A DNA stretch of 62,350 nucleotides from Aliagarivorans marinus DSM 23064 (lineage in GTDB: Bacteria > Pseudomonadota > Gammaproteobacteria > Enterobacterales > Celerinatantimonadaceae), in contig NZ_AUBY01000026.1 of NCBI RefSeq assembly GCF_000429485.1, positions 1-62,350 on the forward strand. The letters are read 5' to 3'. The translations under genes and the position numbers were made by a program. Positions 8,785 through 18,001 of this stretch are shown here, piece by piece; position 1 is the first letter of the stretch; every line of letters begins with the position of its first letter. The notes under the pieces are model-generated. The model was not told the origin of the DNA. It made no database searches and saw nothing but the letters and a program-made list of their open reading frames with translations.

Positions 8785-9393
8785 CTATTGTTTAGAGAAT
8801 GCCAAACGCAAGCCGAGGTAGCTCAGGGTGAGCGCGAAGCTATTTTTAATCCAGCGAATCAACGAGGGGCGTGCCGCAATCTGGCGCTTTAGCTGTGCGG
8901 CGAGCGCCCCGTAGCCAATAAACACCAGCAGTGTCATCAGCATAAATACCCCGGCCAATTTGGCGATTGCGAAGGTGACGTGAGCGTCTTGGATATCCAA
9001 AAACTGTGGCAAGAAAGCCATAAAGAACAGCGAGAGTTTGGGGTTAAGTACATTAATCAAGCAGGCATTGCGCGCGATCGCACACAGTGTCTGCCGCTGA
9101 GCATCTTGCACCTCAAAGCCGCTATTATCGCGCCAGGTGCGCCACGCCAAATAAAGCAGATAAGCTGCCCCGGCGTACTTAATTAACTGGTAGGCCAACG
9201 CACTGGTATGGAACAGCGCAGCTAAGCCGACAATGCTCGCCAACGCCGCTGGCACAATCCCCAGGGTGCAGCCAAGCGCAGCCGCCACACTGGCGCGAAA
9301 GCCTTGAGAAAAGCCGACTGCTAAGGTGTAGAGCACGCCAGTCCCCGGCATTAACACCACCAAAAATGCACTGACTAAAAATGCCCAGCTCAT
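8785..9393 (-). CDS. LysE/RhtB family amino-acid exporter
   Basis: Inner-membrane exporter of about 203 aa with six hydrophobic segments. The family motif LMPGTGVLYTLAVGFSQG is in the first loop (the classical form is PGP), and LNPKLSLFFMAFLPQF is in the middle. Substrates of the family are amino acids or homoserine lactones. The ATG at 9393 is chosen because a GAGGGG ribosome site lies directly upstream and the protein then begins with its first membrane helix. Confidence 0.88.
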   Translation of the reverse strand: MSWAFLVSAFLVVLMPGTGVLYTLAVGFSQGFRASVAAALGCTLGIVPAALASIVGLAALFHTSALAYQLIKYAGAAYLLYLAWRTWRDNSGFEVQDAQRQTLCAIARNACLINVLNPKLSLFFMAFLPQFLDIQDAHVTFAIAKLAGVFMLMTLLVFIGYGALAAQLKRQIAARPSLIRWIKNSFALTLSYLGLRLAFSKQ

Positions 9394-9473
9394 ACCCCTC
9401 ACTCCTTGAAGCCCTTCGCTCCTTGAAATTACTACAGAATCGCCTGTACTTCCCAGCAACTCACGAATGCAAA

Positions 9474-9800
9474 TCACTCGCACGCTTTCAAGATGGGCCG
9501 CAGGTCCTCCAGCTTATCAAACAAATGCCAGACATAGTTATCGCTTCCCGCTTCGCGGTGCGGGTGCAAATCTGCCAGCTTGGGATCGCAGCAGTAGGAG
9601 CGGAAGGCCTCAACCGACTCCCACTCCACCAGTATCAGTACTAATCTCGGCGCGATATCGCCTTTCACCGCCTCACGAAACTTACCCAAAGAGACCACCT
9701 TTCCGCCGTGGGCCTGCACCTCGGCAGTAGAGCGGCGGGCGTAGTTGAGGTATTCCTCACGGTTAGCGATATCAAACAGATTTAGCGCGTAAACGGCCAT
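9474..9800 (-). CDS. DUF1330-like small dimeric alpha/beta-barrel protein
   Basis: 108-residue cytoplasmic protein of ferredoxin-like (DUF1330/ABM-type) fold: MAVYALNLFDIANREEY at the start, GGKVVSLGKFREAVKG in the middle and RLVLILVEWESVEAFRSY near residue 65. No catalytic function is established. The ATG at 9800 has AAGGAT upstream and matches the usual N-terminus; the longer reading frame is ignored. It is on the same strand as the LysE exporter with an 80-base gap. Confidence 0.72.
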   Translation of the reverse strand: MAVYALNLFDIANREEYLNYARRSTAEVQAHGGKVVSLGKFREAVKGDIAPRLVLILVEWESVEAFRSYCCDPKLADLHPHREAGSDNYVWHLFDKLEDLRPILKACE

Positions 9801-9955
9801 GTTCAATCCTTTTTGAGTAGTACTTTTCACTAGTCTAGGAGCTCTAGCGGCAACGAGTAAGATGATGAACTGTCTTAATTTCCTATCAGACACAAGCCTA
9901 TCTACCGAGTTACGCATCGCTTTTGCTAGATCTCACACTTGGCTTCGCAGTTTGG

Positions 9956-9969
9956 TGAAAGCGCTTACG
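9956..9969. promoter_or_regulatory. LacI-type operator 1 upstream of GH94 gene
   Basis: TGAAAGCGCTTACG is centred on AGCGCT and matches the TGNAAGCGCTTNCA pattern bound by LacI-family sugar repressors. It lies about 190 bases upstream of the phosphorylase start, in a gap of roughly 355 bases that otherwise contains nothing I can support. Confidence 0.6.
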
Positions 9970-10093
9970 CAACTTTCGTGGCAATGGCATTTTGTTTGGC
10001 TTGCCCTCAAAGAACCTAACTTTGCCAGCTGGCACCAGCGCTGAATTTCGTAACATCTGAGTCATTAGGTTTGAAAGCTGCTCGCATTTTTCG

Positions 10094-10107
10094 GAAAAGC
10101 GCTTTCA
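10094..10107. promoter_or_regulatory. LacI-type operator 2 upstream of GH94 gene
   Basis: GAAAAGCGCTTTCA shares the AAAGCGCTT core with the site 138 bases upstream and is nearly palindromic. It lies 49 bases before the GH94 start codon, where a repressor would block transcription; two spaced sites would allow looping. Confidence 0.65.
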
Positions 10108-10155
10108 TGAGTTAGCTCCCAGATAGCCGGGAGCTCAGTTACAAGCGAGGACCCA

Positions 10156-12570
10156 ATGAGTCAACAATACGGTTACTTTGATGACGCACGTAAGGAGTAC
10201 GTGCTAACCACCCCCAAAACCCCGATCAAATGGTGTAACTATGTCGGCACCTTGAACTTTGGCGGGATCGTTGACAGCACCGGTGGCGCGCTGATCTGCA
10301 AGCAAGACCCGGCGCTCAACCGTATCACCAAGTACATTGCCCAGCTGCCTCAGTCTGATTTCAAAGGCTCGACTATCTACATCCGTCGCCACACTGAGCA
10401 TGGCTATGAGCTGTTCTCCCCCTTCTTTACGCCAACCCTAACGCCACTGGATAAGTTCGAGTGTCGGGTAGGCCTGTCGTACACCCGCTGGTGCAGTGAA
10501 GCCCATGGCATTCGCACCGAGGTAACCCTGTTTGTACCACCGGGCAGCGAAACCCTGGTTCAGGATATCAAGGTGACCAATATCTCTGACCAGCCACAAA
10601 CAGTCGATGTGGCGCCGGTTTACGAGTTCACCCACTTTGACGCGCTTAAACAGCTGGTTAATGCCGACTGGGTGCCGCAGACCATGACCCTGAAAGCCCA
10701 CCAAGAAACCGGTGGCGAAGTGGTGCTAGAGCAATACGCCTTTATGAAGCGCGATACTGCAGTGAACTACGTAACCTGTAACCGCCCGGTCGATTCGTTC
10801 GATGGCGACCGCCGTGTATTCTTAGGCGAGAACGAGTTTGGCTCGTGGGCCAAGCCGCTGTCGCTGATGGAAGAGAGCCTGAGTAACTCAGAATGCGTGC
10901 GTGGCGATAACATCGCGGCCTTATTGGTTAAGCTGGGCGAGCTAGCCCCGGGTGAGAGCCAGCGCTGCATTACCCAACTTGGCCAAGCAGATAATCTAGC
11001 CGCTGCCAGTGACGAAATCGCCCGCTACCGCCGCGAAGAAGAGGTTGATGCCGCCTTCGCCAAGCAAGCGGATTTCTGGGAAAACTACCTGCAAGCGATG
11101 CAAGTGGACACCCCCGATGCGGCTATGAACTCGATGCTGAACGTGCACAACCCTCGTCAGTGCCACACCACCAAGAACTGGTCACGTTATTTGTCGCTCT
11201 ACCAGTTGGGCTATGGCGCGCGTGGTATTGGCTTCCGCGACTCATCGCAGGACATTATCGGTGTGATGTCGCACATGCCGGAAGAGGCCCGCGAGTTTGC
11301 AGAGCGCCTGATGTCGGTGCAAAACCCCGACGGCAGCGCCATGCACCAGTACTTCCCGCTGACCATGGAAGCCAACGAAGGTGACTCCCGCGAAGAGCCG
11401 GAAAGCCTGAACTTCTACGGCGATGACCATCTGTGGATGGTATTGGCCGTGGCGCAATACCTCAAAGAGACCGGCAACCTGGAGTTCCTGAGCGAGGAAA
11501 TCCCCTTCTACAGCAAAGAGCTGGAGCTGGCCGACCGCGAGCGTGGCACCGTGTATCAACACCTGCTGCGTGCCATCGACTTTACCTGGAACAACGTCGG
11601 CAAGCATGGCCTGCCGCTGCTCGGCTTTGCCGACTGGAATGACTGTGTGAACCTGCCACCGGGCGCGGAGTCACTGTTTATCGCCAACCAGTTTGGCCGT
11701 GCGCTGAAAGAGATGTTGGAGGTGGCCGAAGCCATCGACGATAACGCTAACAAAGAGATCTTCCAGCACTACTACGACGAGATGAAAGCACGGGTGAACG
11801 AGCACGCCTGGGACGGCCAGTGGTGGCGCCGCTACTACACCGCAGAAGGCGAGCCAATTGGTTCTTCGCAAAACAGCCACGGCAGTATCTACACCAACGG
11901 TCAAAGCTGGCCAGTAATCTCCGGCTTTGCCGAGGGAGAGCGCATGGAGTCTGGCTTGCAGGCGGTCTATGACAAGCTCAATACCAAGTACGGCATTATG
12001 TTGTCGGGCCCCGGCTACGACGGCTTTGACCCCAACTTGGGTGGTGTCAGCACCTATCCCCCGGGCGCTAAAGAAAACGGCGGGATCTTTCTACACGCCA
12101 ACCCGTGGGTGATGATTGCCGAGGCAATCGCAGGTAATGGTGATCGGGCATTTGAATACTACAACCAGATCAACCCGGCCTTCCATAACGACAACATCGA
12201 TGTCTTTGAGTCCGAGCCCTACTGCTATCCGCAGAACATCCTCGGCAAAGAACATAAGCAATTCGGTCTGGGCCGCAACGCGTGGCTCTCAGGTACCAGC
12301 TCATGGTGTTACGTGGCAGCAACCCAATTTATCTTGGGTGTGCGCCCTAGCATCAACGGTCTGGTGATAGACCCCTGTATTCCAAAGTCCTGGGATGGAT
12401 TTACCGTGGTACGTCACTATCGGGGGGCTGACTATAAGATTACGGTCAGCAACCCAGACAACATCTGCAAAGGTGTCAGTCAGGTGCGGGTAAACGGTAG
12501 CCTTATCGATGGCCAAGTGCTGCCGGTATTGGGCGAAGGCACCCATCAAATTGAAGTAGTGATGGGATAG
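10156..12570 (+). CDS. GH94 disaccharide phosphorylase (cellobiose/chitobiose phosphorylase type)
   Basis: 804-residue cytoplasmic enzyme that splits a beta-linked disaccharide with phosphate, giving a sugar 1-phosphate and saving ATP. The N-terminal beta-sandwich starts QYGYFDDARKEYV. The (alpha/alpha)6 barrel contains FRDSSQDIIG near residue 365 and the general-acid Asp at D493 in FADWNDCVN. The C-terminal SGTSSWCY and LVIDPCIP segments are typical of the family. The length equals that of Vibrio chitobiose phosphorylase. I cannot separate cellobiose, laminaribiose, cellobionate or chitobiose by eye. It is alone in its unit, behind two LacI-type operators and before a strong terminator; its transporter must be elsewhere. 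Confidence 0.92.
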   Translation: MSQQYGYFDDARKEYVLTTPKTPIKWCNYVGTLNFGGIVDSTGGALICKQDPALNRITKYIAQLPQSDFKGSTIYIRRHTEHGYELFSPFFTPTLTPLDKFECRVGLSYTRWCSEAHGIRTEVTLFVPPGSETLVQDIKVTNISDQPQTVDVAPVYEFTHFDALKQLVNADWVPQTMTLKAHQETGGEVVLEQYAFMKRDTAVNYVTCNRPVDSFDGDRRVFLGENEFGSWAKPLSLMEESLSNSECVRGDNIAALLVKLGELAPGESQRCITQLGQADNLAAASDEIARYRREEEVDAAFAKQADFWENYLQAMQVDTPDAAMNSMLNVHNPRQCHTTKNWSRYLSLYQLGYGARGIGFRDSSQDIIGVMSHMPEEAREFAERLMSVQNPDGSAMHQYFPLTMEANEGDSREEPESLNFYGDDHLWMVLAVAQYLKETGNLEFLSEEIPFYSKELELADRERGTVYQHLLRAIDFTWNNVGKHGLPLLGFADWNDCVNLPPGAESLFIANQFGRALKEMLEVAEAIDDNANKEIFQHYYDEMKARVNEHAWDGQWWRRYYTAEGEPIGSSQNSHGSIYTNGQSWPVISGFAEGERMESGLQAVYDKLNTKYGIMLSGPGYDGFDPNLGGVSTYPPGAKENGGIFLHANPWVMIAEAIAGNGDRAFEYYNQINPAFHNDNIDVFESEPYCYPQNILGKEHKQFGLGRNAWLSGTSSWCYVAATQFILGVRPSINGLVIDPCIPKSWDGFTVVRHYRGADYKITVSNPDNICKGVSQVRVNGSLIDGQVLPVLGEGTHQIEVVMG

Positions 12571-12608
12571 GCTACAGCCTACATTCATTCGTTCTCATTC
12601 CCTTTCTT

Positions 12609-12636
12609 GCCCCCTTTCCCAGGGGGCCTTTTTTTG
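12609..12636 (+). terminator. Rho-independent terminator after GH94 gene
   Basis: GCCCCC-TTTCCCA-GGGGGC followed by CTTTTTTT, 38 bases past the phosphorylase stop. Confidence 0.9.
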
Positions 12637-12701
12637 CCTGTAGATCCCCATCCCTCGCTCGCCCGTAGCCATCACTAACCTAAGAACTTGGATGAGTGTT
12701 G

Positions 12702-14186
12702 ATGGCAGAGATCAATCTACTGTGGTTTAAGCGCGACCTGCGGCTGCGCGATCACCCGCCGCTGTGCCAAGCGATTTCTGACGGCAAGCCCTGCGTGCTG
12801 CTGTATGTGTTTGAGCCCTCGTTGATTGCTGATCCCCACTACGACCTGCGCCACTGGCGCTTTGTTTGGCAATCCCTACAAGGCCTGCAACAGCAGCTCA
12901 AGCCCTTTGGGGCGCGAATAATAGTGGGCATTGGCGAAGTGCTTGATGCGCTAGAAGCCCTCAGCAGCGAGCACACCATTGCCAAGCTCTATTCGCATCA
13001 GGAGATCGGCCTCGATGTTACCTATCAGCGCGATATCGCCATCGCGCATTGGTGCAAGCAACACCAAGTCCGCTGGCAGGAATCGCCCTCTGGTGCGGTA
13101 CAACGCGGACTGCGCCACCGCGGTGACTGGGATAAGCACTGGCAGCAAGTCATGCGCGCACCCTGCGTCCATCCTGACTTAAGCCGGCTACGCTGCGTAA
13201 ATCTGCCGCCATCAACGTTGAGGTTAAGCGGTAAACTACCGACTGAATGGCAGCAAGCCAACCAGCAGTTTCAGCACGGCGGCACGGACCATGCGCTGGC
13301 TGTTCTCGATTCCTTTTTTGAACAGCGCAGTCAGGCTTATGCCTATGGCATCTCCAAACCAGCCCAGAGCCGCGAGAGCTGTTCGCGGCTCTCGCCCTAC
13401 CTGGCGTGGGGCAATATCAGCCTACGCGAGGCTTATCAGCGCCTGTTAGCGCACTGGCAGCGCCCGGGCTGGCGCAAATCCTTGAGCGCGCTGAGCTCAC
13501 GGCTGCATTGGCATTGCCACTTTATCCAGAAGTTTGAGAGCGAACACCGCATGGAGTTTGAGCATATCAACCGCGGCTACCAGGCGTTTCTCTTTAGCCA
13601 AGGCGATGAGAGCGAGCGGATGCTGCGTGCTTGGGAGCAAGGCCAAACCGGCTTTCCACTGATTGATGCCTGTATGCGCTGCTTGCTGGCCACCGGCTAT
13701 ATCAACTTTCGTATGCGTGCCATGTTGGTGAGCTTTCTGTGCCATCACTTGGGCATTGATTGGCGGCGTGGCGTACATCATCTGGCGCGCCAGTTCCTCG
13801 ATTTTGAACCGGGGATCCACTACCCACAGTTTCAGATGCAAGCCGGCGTCACCGGCACCCACACCCTGCGGATCTACAACCCGGTCAAGCAGTCGATAGA
13901 GCACGACCCGGACGGCGAGTTCATTCGCTGTTGGTTGCCTGAGCTGGCTCCCCTGCCCCTTGAGCTGTTGCATCAACCTTGGCAAATGAGCCCCATGGAG
14001 CAACAGATGTTCGGCTTGCAACTTGGCAGCGACTATCCCGAGCCTATCATCGACCTCGTAGAGAGCGGCAGAGCAGCGCGCGCCAGCTTATGGTCTTTTC
14101 GCAATCAACCGAAGGTAAGGGCCGAGCGTGAGCGGATCATCGCCCGGCATGTGCGCCCGCAAGACCGCGGTCGCCACCCTCGCTAA
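12702..14186 (+). CDS. Photolyase/cryptochrome family protein
   Basis: FAD protein of 494 aa expected to repair UV-induced DNA damage with blue light or to act as a photoreceptor. The Rossmann domain starts [15 protein letters not shown]; the C-terminal FAD-binding helical domain has [20 protein letters not shown] and [16 protein letters not shown]. The loop that usually carries a Trp/Asn-rich sequence before RIYNP reads [13 protein letters not shown] here, which marks a distinct subfamily. ATG at 12702 is preferred to GTG at 12696; the ribosome site is weak for both. Its stop overlaps the start of a DUF2256 gene, a common partner of these proteins. Confidence 0.88.
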   Translation: MAEINLLWFKRDLRLRDHPPLCQAISDGKPCVLLYVFEPSLIADPHYDLRHWRFVWQSLQGLQQQLKPFGARIIVGIGEVLDALEALSSEHTIAKLYSHQEIGLDVTYQRDIAIAHWCKQHQVRWQESPSGAVQRGLRHRGDWDKHWQQVMRAPCVHPDLSRLRCVNLPPSTLRLSGKLPTEWQQANQQFQHGGTDHALAVLDSFFEQRSQAYAYGISKPAQSRESCSRLSPYLAWGNISLREAYQRLLAHWQRPGWRKSLSALSSRLHWHCHFIQKFESEHRMEFEHINRGYQAFLFSQGDESERMLRAWEQGQTGFPLIDACMRCLLATGYINFRMRAMLVSFLCHHLGIDWRRGVHHLARQFLDFEPGIHYPQFQMQAGVTGTHTLRIYNPVKQSIEHDPDGEFIRCWLPELAPLPLELLHQPWQMSPMEQQMFGLQLGSDYPEPIIDLVESGRAARASLWSFRNQPKVRAERERIIARHVRPQDRGRHPR

Positions 14187-14350
14187 TGCATCACTACCCA
14201 AGCCGCTTAGGCCGGCGCCGCGCCAAACCAAGTAAGCCAACAAAGCGGTGTTGCCGCTGTGGGCTGCCCTTTGAGTGGCGCAAGAAATGGGCGCGTTGCT
14301 GGGATGAGGTGAAGTATTGTTCAAAACGCTGCAGAAACAACAGCAATTAG
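14186..14350 (+). CDS. DUF2256 small zinc-binding-type protein
   Basis: A 54-residue protein starting at an ATG that overlaps the photolyase stop by one base (TAATG), so translation is probably coupled. It contains the DUF2256 pattern: CCRCGLPFEWRKKW then CWDEVKYCSKRC, i.e. CxxC and CxxxC cysteines (about residues 22-49) suited to bind one zinc. DUF2256 proteins are often encoded next to, or fused to, photolyase-like proteins; the function is unknown. Intact. Confidence 0.88.
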   Translation: MHHYPSRLGRRRAKPSKPTKRCCRCGLPFEWRKKWARCWDEVKYCSKRCRNNSN

Positions 14351-14495
14351 TTTAAATAATGAGCAATAGAGACATCCCCCAAATATATTGCTATTATCCC
14401 GCCCATTCGCGAACGGATCGCTTGGTTTTACCTCTCGGTTCATTCGTCGACTCTGTTGGTAAGCCCTGCGTCCATGATACTGGGAGCTTACAACC

Positions 14496-15659
14496 TTGAC
14501 TCTGCTAGTTATTACCCTCTTCTGCTTGCTGATCTGCGCAGCTTTTATTACCAAGCTGGCGCTGCTTTCTATGAGTCGCGAGCAGATCTCCGCTGACAAA
14601 ATTAATCGCCAACAGTGGCCTACCCTGAGCGTGATCATTCCCGCCCGCAACGAGGAAGCCAACATCGCCAAGTCGCTCGGCTCCATCGTGGCGCAAGACT
14701 ACCCCAGCGATAAACTGGAAGTGATTGTAGTAGACGATTACTCGGAAGACCGCACCCATGCCATCGTCGACCAAATCGCCGCCGACAGCGAGATCGCCGT
14801 TCGCTGCGTGATGGGCCGCCCGCTACCCAAAGGCTGGATTGGCAAGAGCAACGCCTGCATGGCAGGTGCCCTAGAAGCCAAAGGCGACTATCTGTTCTTT
14901 ATCGACGCCGATACCAAATCAGAGCCAAGTATGCTGCGCGCCACCATCGACTTTATGATGAATAAAGGCATCGATATGCTCTCGTTTAACCCGCGCCAAG
15001 AGATGGTGTCAAAGTCTGAGCGTATGCTGCTGCCGGGGCTATTCTTGTCGATTGCTTCGTCAATGAAATTCAAAGACTCCAATGACCCGAGCAAAGAGGA
15101 AGCCATCGCCAACGGTCAAGCCATGCTGTTCAAGCGCAGCGCTTATGATGCGGTGGATGGTCATGGCTTAGTCGCCTCAGAAATCTCAGAAGACTTGGCG
15201 TTTGCCCGCGGCATGAAACAGCGCGGCTTTAAGATCTTCTGGGCCTTCGCCGACGATTTGATGAGCACCCGCATGTACACCTCTGCCAAAGAGATCTGGG
15301 ATGGCTTCTCCAAGAACATGAACCGCATTATGCAGTGCGACACCAAGCTCAGCGTGGCCAAAGGCCTGCTCACCAATATCGTGTTGGCGTGGTCTCCGCT
15401 GGTTCTGACCGCCGTGTCTTACTTCAGCCATCAGTCCAGTGGCGATCCGCAGCACTTTGCCAGCTTGGTGCTATCGGGCTTGATGTTAGCGGTTAGCATC
15501 ATCATGTATCTGGTGCTCAGCAAAGAGCTGTTTGTCCCGATGGTGTACGCCTTCGCGGTACCGTTCGGTATCACCTACCAAGGCCTTATCTTGATTAACG
15601 CCTACCTGCTGTCAAAACGTAAAGCCATTCAATGGAAAGGACGGGTCATCGAATCATGA
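14496..15659 (+). CDS. Membrane-bound family 2 glycosyltransferase
   Basis: 387-residue inverting GT-A glycosyltransferase anchored in the inner membrane: one N-terminal helix (residues about 2-24), then LSVIIPARNEEANI, VVDDYSEDRT (nucleotide binding), GWIGKSNACMAGA and FIDADT (DXD-like metal site), with three or four C-terminal membrane helices. It resembles enzymes that glycosylate lipids or carotenoids (CrtQ type). The start is TTG at 14496 with GGGAG nine bases upstream. Its TGA overlaps the ATG of the START-domain gene (ATGA), so the two are coupled and may share a lipid-like substrate. Confidence 0.85.
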   Translation: MTLLVITLFCLLICAAFITKLALLSMSREQISADKINRQQWPTLSVIIPARNEEANIAKSLGSIVAQDYPSDKLEVIVVDDYSEDRTHAIVDQIAADSEIAVRCVMGRPLPKGWIGKSNACMAGALEAKGDYLFFIDADTKSEPSMLRATIDFMMNKGIDMLSFNPRQEMVSKSERMLLPGLFLSIASSMKFKDSNDPSKEEAIANGQAMLFKRSAYDAVDGHGLVASEISEDLAFARGMKQRGFKIFWAFADDLMSTRMYTSAKEIWDGFSKNMNRIMQCDTKLSVAKGLLTNIVLAWSPLVLTAVSYFSHQSSGDPQHFASLVLSGLMLAVSIIMYLVLSKELFVPMVYAFAVPFGITYQGLILINAYLLSKRKAIQWKGRVIES

Positions 15660-16372
15660 GCAAACTAATGTTAAGCCCTGTTAAGGCCCTGCTGAGCCTG
15701 CTGTTGGTTATGTTTACCTTCGGCTCGCCCTTCGCGCTCGCTGAAGAACAGCAGGCAGAACAAAAGCAGACAGCAGCCAACCCATGGAAACAAGTGCGCG
15801 AGCGCAACGGTGTGACGGTGTTTAACCGCCGTATCCCCGGTATCGCCTTCAAAGAGTTTATGGCGGAAACCGTGGTAGAGGCCGATCTGCACACTCTTAT
15901 CGCGGTGTTTAACGATGCACCAGCGGGCGTTGAGTGGGTAGAGAACGTCGACGAGATGCGACAGTTAGATCAGCTCAGCGAGAACGAAACCATTACCTAC
16001 ACCTACAGTAAAGCCCCTTGGCCAGTGTCCGACCGCGATGCAGTGGTACATAACCGCATCACCCAAGACCCGCGCACACTGGCAGTGACCATTCAGCAGC
16101 GCGGCGTACCTGAGCACATCGCCAAAGTAAAAGGTGCGGTGCGGGTACCAAGCCTCAGCTCCAGCTGGATCTTCACCCCGCAGGACGATGGCACCACCCA
16201 CGTGCGCTATCAGGTACTGACCAACCCCGGCGGTAATCTTCCCGCGTGGCTGATTAACGCCGTATCGGTGTCTCAGCCCTACAAGACCCTGCGCGGCCTG
16301 CAAGAGATTGTGTTGCTGGAGCAGTATCAGAACGTGGAAATCGCGTTTATAGAGAACGGTCAAGGCAAGTAA
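15656..16372 (+). CDS. Exported START-domain lipid-binding protein
   Basis: 238-residue protein with a signal peptide (hydrophobic residues about 10-28, cleaved near FALAEE) and one START domain from about residue 45: GVTVFNRRIPG, then KAPWPVSDRDAVVHNRI, and YQVLTNPGGNLPAWLIN near the end, which are classical START positions. START folds hold one hydrophobic ligand in a helix-grip cavity. Coupled by an ATGA overlap to the membrane glycosyltransferase upstream; a role in moving or presenting a lipid at the inner membrane is inference. Confidence 0.88.
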   Translation: MSKLMLSPVKALLSLLLVMFTFGSPFALAEEQQAEQKQTAANPWKQVRERNGVTVFNRRIPGIAFKEFMAETVVEADLHTLIAVFNDAPAGVEWVENVDEMRQLDQLSENETITYTYSKAPWPVSDRDAVVHNRITQDPRTLAVTIQQRGVPEHIAKVKGAVRVPSLSSSWIFTPQDDGTTHVRYQVLTNPGGNLPAWLINAVSVSQPYKTLRGLQEIVLLEQYQNVEIAFIENGQGK

Positions 16373-16384
16373 CTGCCCCGTATC

Positions 16385-16408
16385 AAGGAGCCTCCCCGGC
16401 TCCTTATT
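16385..16408 (+). terminator. Terminator-like hairpin after START gene
   Basis: AAGGAGCC-TCCCC-GGCTCCTT, 13 bases past the stop; only a short T/A tail follows, so termination may be weak. Confidence 0.55.
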
Positions 16409-16529
16409 TACATCTCTCGGCCGTCGATACAAACCTTGTTAAGCCCACCTTTACATCAGCATTAGACCTACTAACTCACGCCTTTTCTTCGCTTGTTTTA
16501 AGCTAGCTTCACGCAAAGCGAGGGACACC

Positions 16530-17927
16530 ATGAAGACTCATTACAGCTATTGGCTAAAACAGGCGTTAGCCGACGATAGCCAAAAAATTCAAACTTTAAA
16601 CGGTAATATCGACGCCGATGTCGCCATTGTTGGTGGTGGTTATACCGGCTTGTGGACGGCAATCGAGCTTAAGCAAAAGCAACCTCAGCTCAAGGTGGTG
16701 ATTATTGAGCGAGATCGTGTAGGCAGCGGTGCTTCGGGCTACAACGGCGGCTGCCTGCTAACCTGGTCCACCAAGTACCCTACCCTGAAAAAACTGTTTG
16801 GCGAGCAGCAAGCCCGTTGGTTGGTGGCCGAATCCGAACGCGCTATCTTCGAGATTGAGCAGTTCTGCCAGCAGCATGAAATCGATGCAGAACTGCGCTG
16901 CCATGGCAGCTATTATACCGCGACCAACCCAGCGCAATCAGGCGGCATGCAGCCGGTGATTGCCGAGTTGGAACGTTTGGGTATCAACAGCTGGCAGAGC
17001 ACTAATCCACAGCAGTTGCCCGGGCTAACCGGCTCAGCGGTGCATAAAGAAGGCTACTTTTCACCCGCAGCCGGCAGTGTCCAGCCCGCCAAGCTTGCCC
17101 GCGGGCTGATGCGGGTGGCCCAAGAGCTAGGCGTGGAGATCTACGAGCAAACCGCGATGCGCAAGTTAAGCGAAACCCAACCTGCCAAGCTTCACACCGA
17201 CAAGGGCGTGATTAGTGCCAAACAAGTGGTTCTGGCGACCAACGCGTGGATGCTCGACCAGTTCCCAGAGTTTAAACGCAACATCGTGGTGGTCTCCTCG
17301 GATATGGTGATCACCAAACCTGTGCCAGACGCACTTGCAGCAAATGGTCCTCAGCCCGGCGCAACGGTGGTCGATTCACGCATTTTTGTGCATTACTACC
17401 GCGACACGCTCGATGGCCGCTTAATGCTTGGCAAGGGGGGCAATCATTTCTCGTTTGCCAATAAGGTCAGCCCGATGTTTAAAGGCGAGAGTCGCTACCG
17501 CGCGCTGCTGGAGCGCTCTTTTGCCTGGCTGTTCCCGCAACTGTCTACGAGCGATATTCAAGAGAGTTGGACCGGCGGCTCTGATCGCTCCACCACCGGC
17601 TTACCCTTCTTCGGCTCGCTGCATGGCCACGGGCATATTTACTACGGGCTGGGATATTCAGGCAACGGGGTGGCGCAGACCCGGATTGGCGGGAAGATTT
17701 TGGCAAGTCTGACACTGGGCGAAGACAACGCCTATACCCGCTGCGGCCTCAATCAAGGGCCTCGTGGCAACTTTCCACCAGAGCCACTGCGCTGGCTAGG
17801 CGCGATGATGGTGCGCAATGCAGTGCGCCGGAAGGAACATGCCGAGCAAGCCGAGCGCCGGGTATCGCTGATTGACCGCTGGCTTGCCGAGCTGGCCGGG
17901 CCGGCGGGCAAAGCCGATAAGCTTTAG
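16530..17927 (+). CDS. FAD-dependent oxidoreductase, PuuB/DAO type
   Basis: 465-residue flavoprotein of the D-amino-acid-oxidase superfamily. The FAD Rossmann motif is VAIVGGGYTGLWTAIEL (residues about 32-48) with the acidic partner VVIIERDRVGSGASGYNGG. The C-terminal GLPFFG and YGLGYSGNGVAQT segments close the FAD site. It is closest in layout to gamma-glutamylputrescine oxidase (PuuB) and related amine or amino-acid oxidases. GAGGGA precedes the ATG. It is followed after 74 bases by a GcvA-like LysR regulator; an amine-oxidising role is inference, in line with polyamine-type genes further on. Confidence 0.85.
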   Translation: MKTHYSYWLKQALADDSQKIQTLNGNIDADVAIVGGGYTGLWTAIELKQKQPQLKVVIIERDRVGSGASGYNGGCLLTWSTKYPTLKKLFGEQQARWLVAESERAIFEIEQFCQQHEIDAELRCHGSYYTATNPAQSGGMQPVIAELERLGINSWQSTNPQQLPGLTGSAVHKEGYFSPAAGSVQPAKLARGLMRVAQELGVEIYEQTAMRKLSETQPAKLHTDKGVISAKQVVLATNAWMLDQFPEFKRNIVVVSSDMVITKPVPDALAANGPQPGATVVDSRIFVHYYRDTLDGRLMLGKGGNHFSFANKVSPMFKGESRYRALLERSFAWLFPQLSTSDIQESWTGGSDRSTTGLPFFGSLHGHGHIYYGLGYSGNGVAQTRIGGKILASLTLGEDNAYTRCGLNQGPRGNFPPEPLRWLGAMMVRNAVRRKEHAEQAERRVSLIDRWLAELAGPAGKADKL

Positions 17928-18001
17928 CTTTAACTTTAACTTGAAATTTCAAAGACCTAAGGTAGCCTTGCGAGGAAAAGTTCAGCCTCAGAGATAGTCT
18001 A

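Noticed and set aside
14088-14324. 78-codon minus-strand frame at the photolyase end
   Set aside because: It is antisense to the DUF2256 gene, which has a clear family motif and coupled start.
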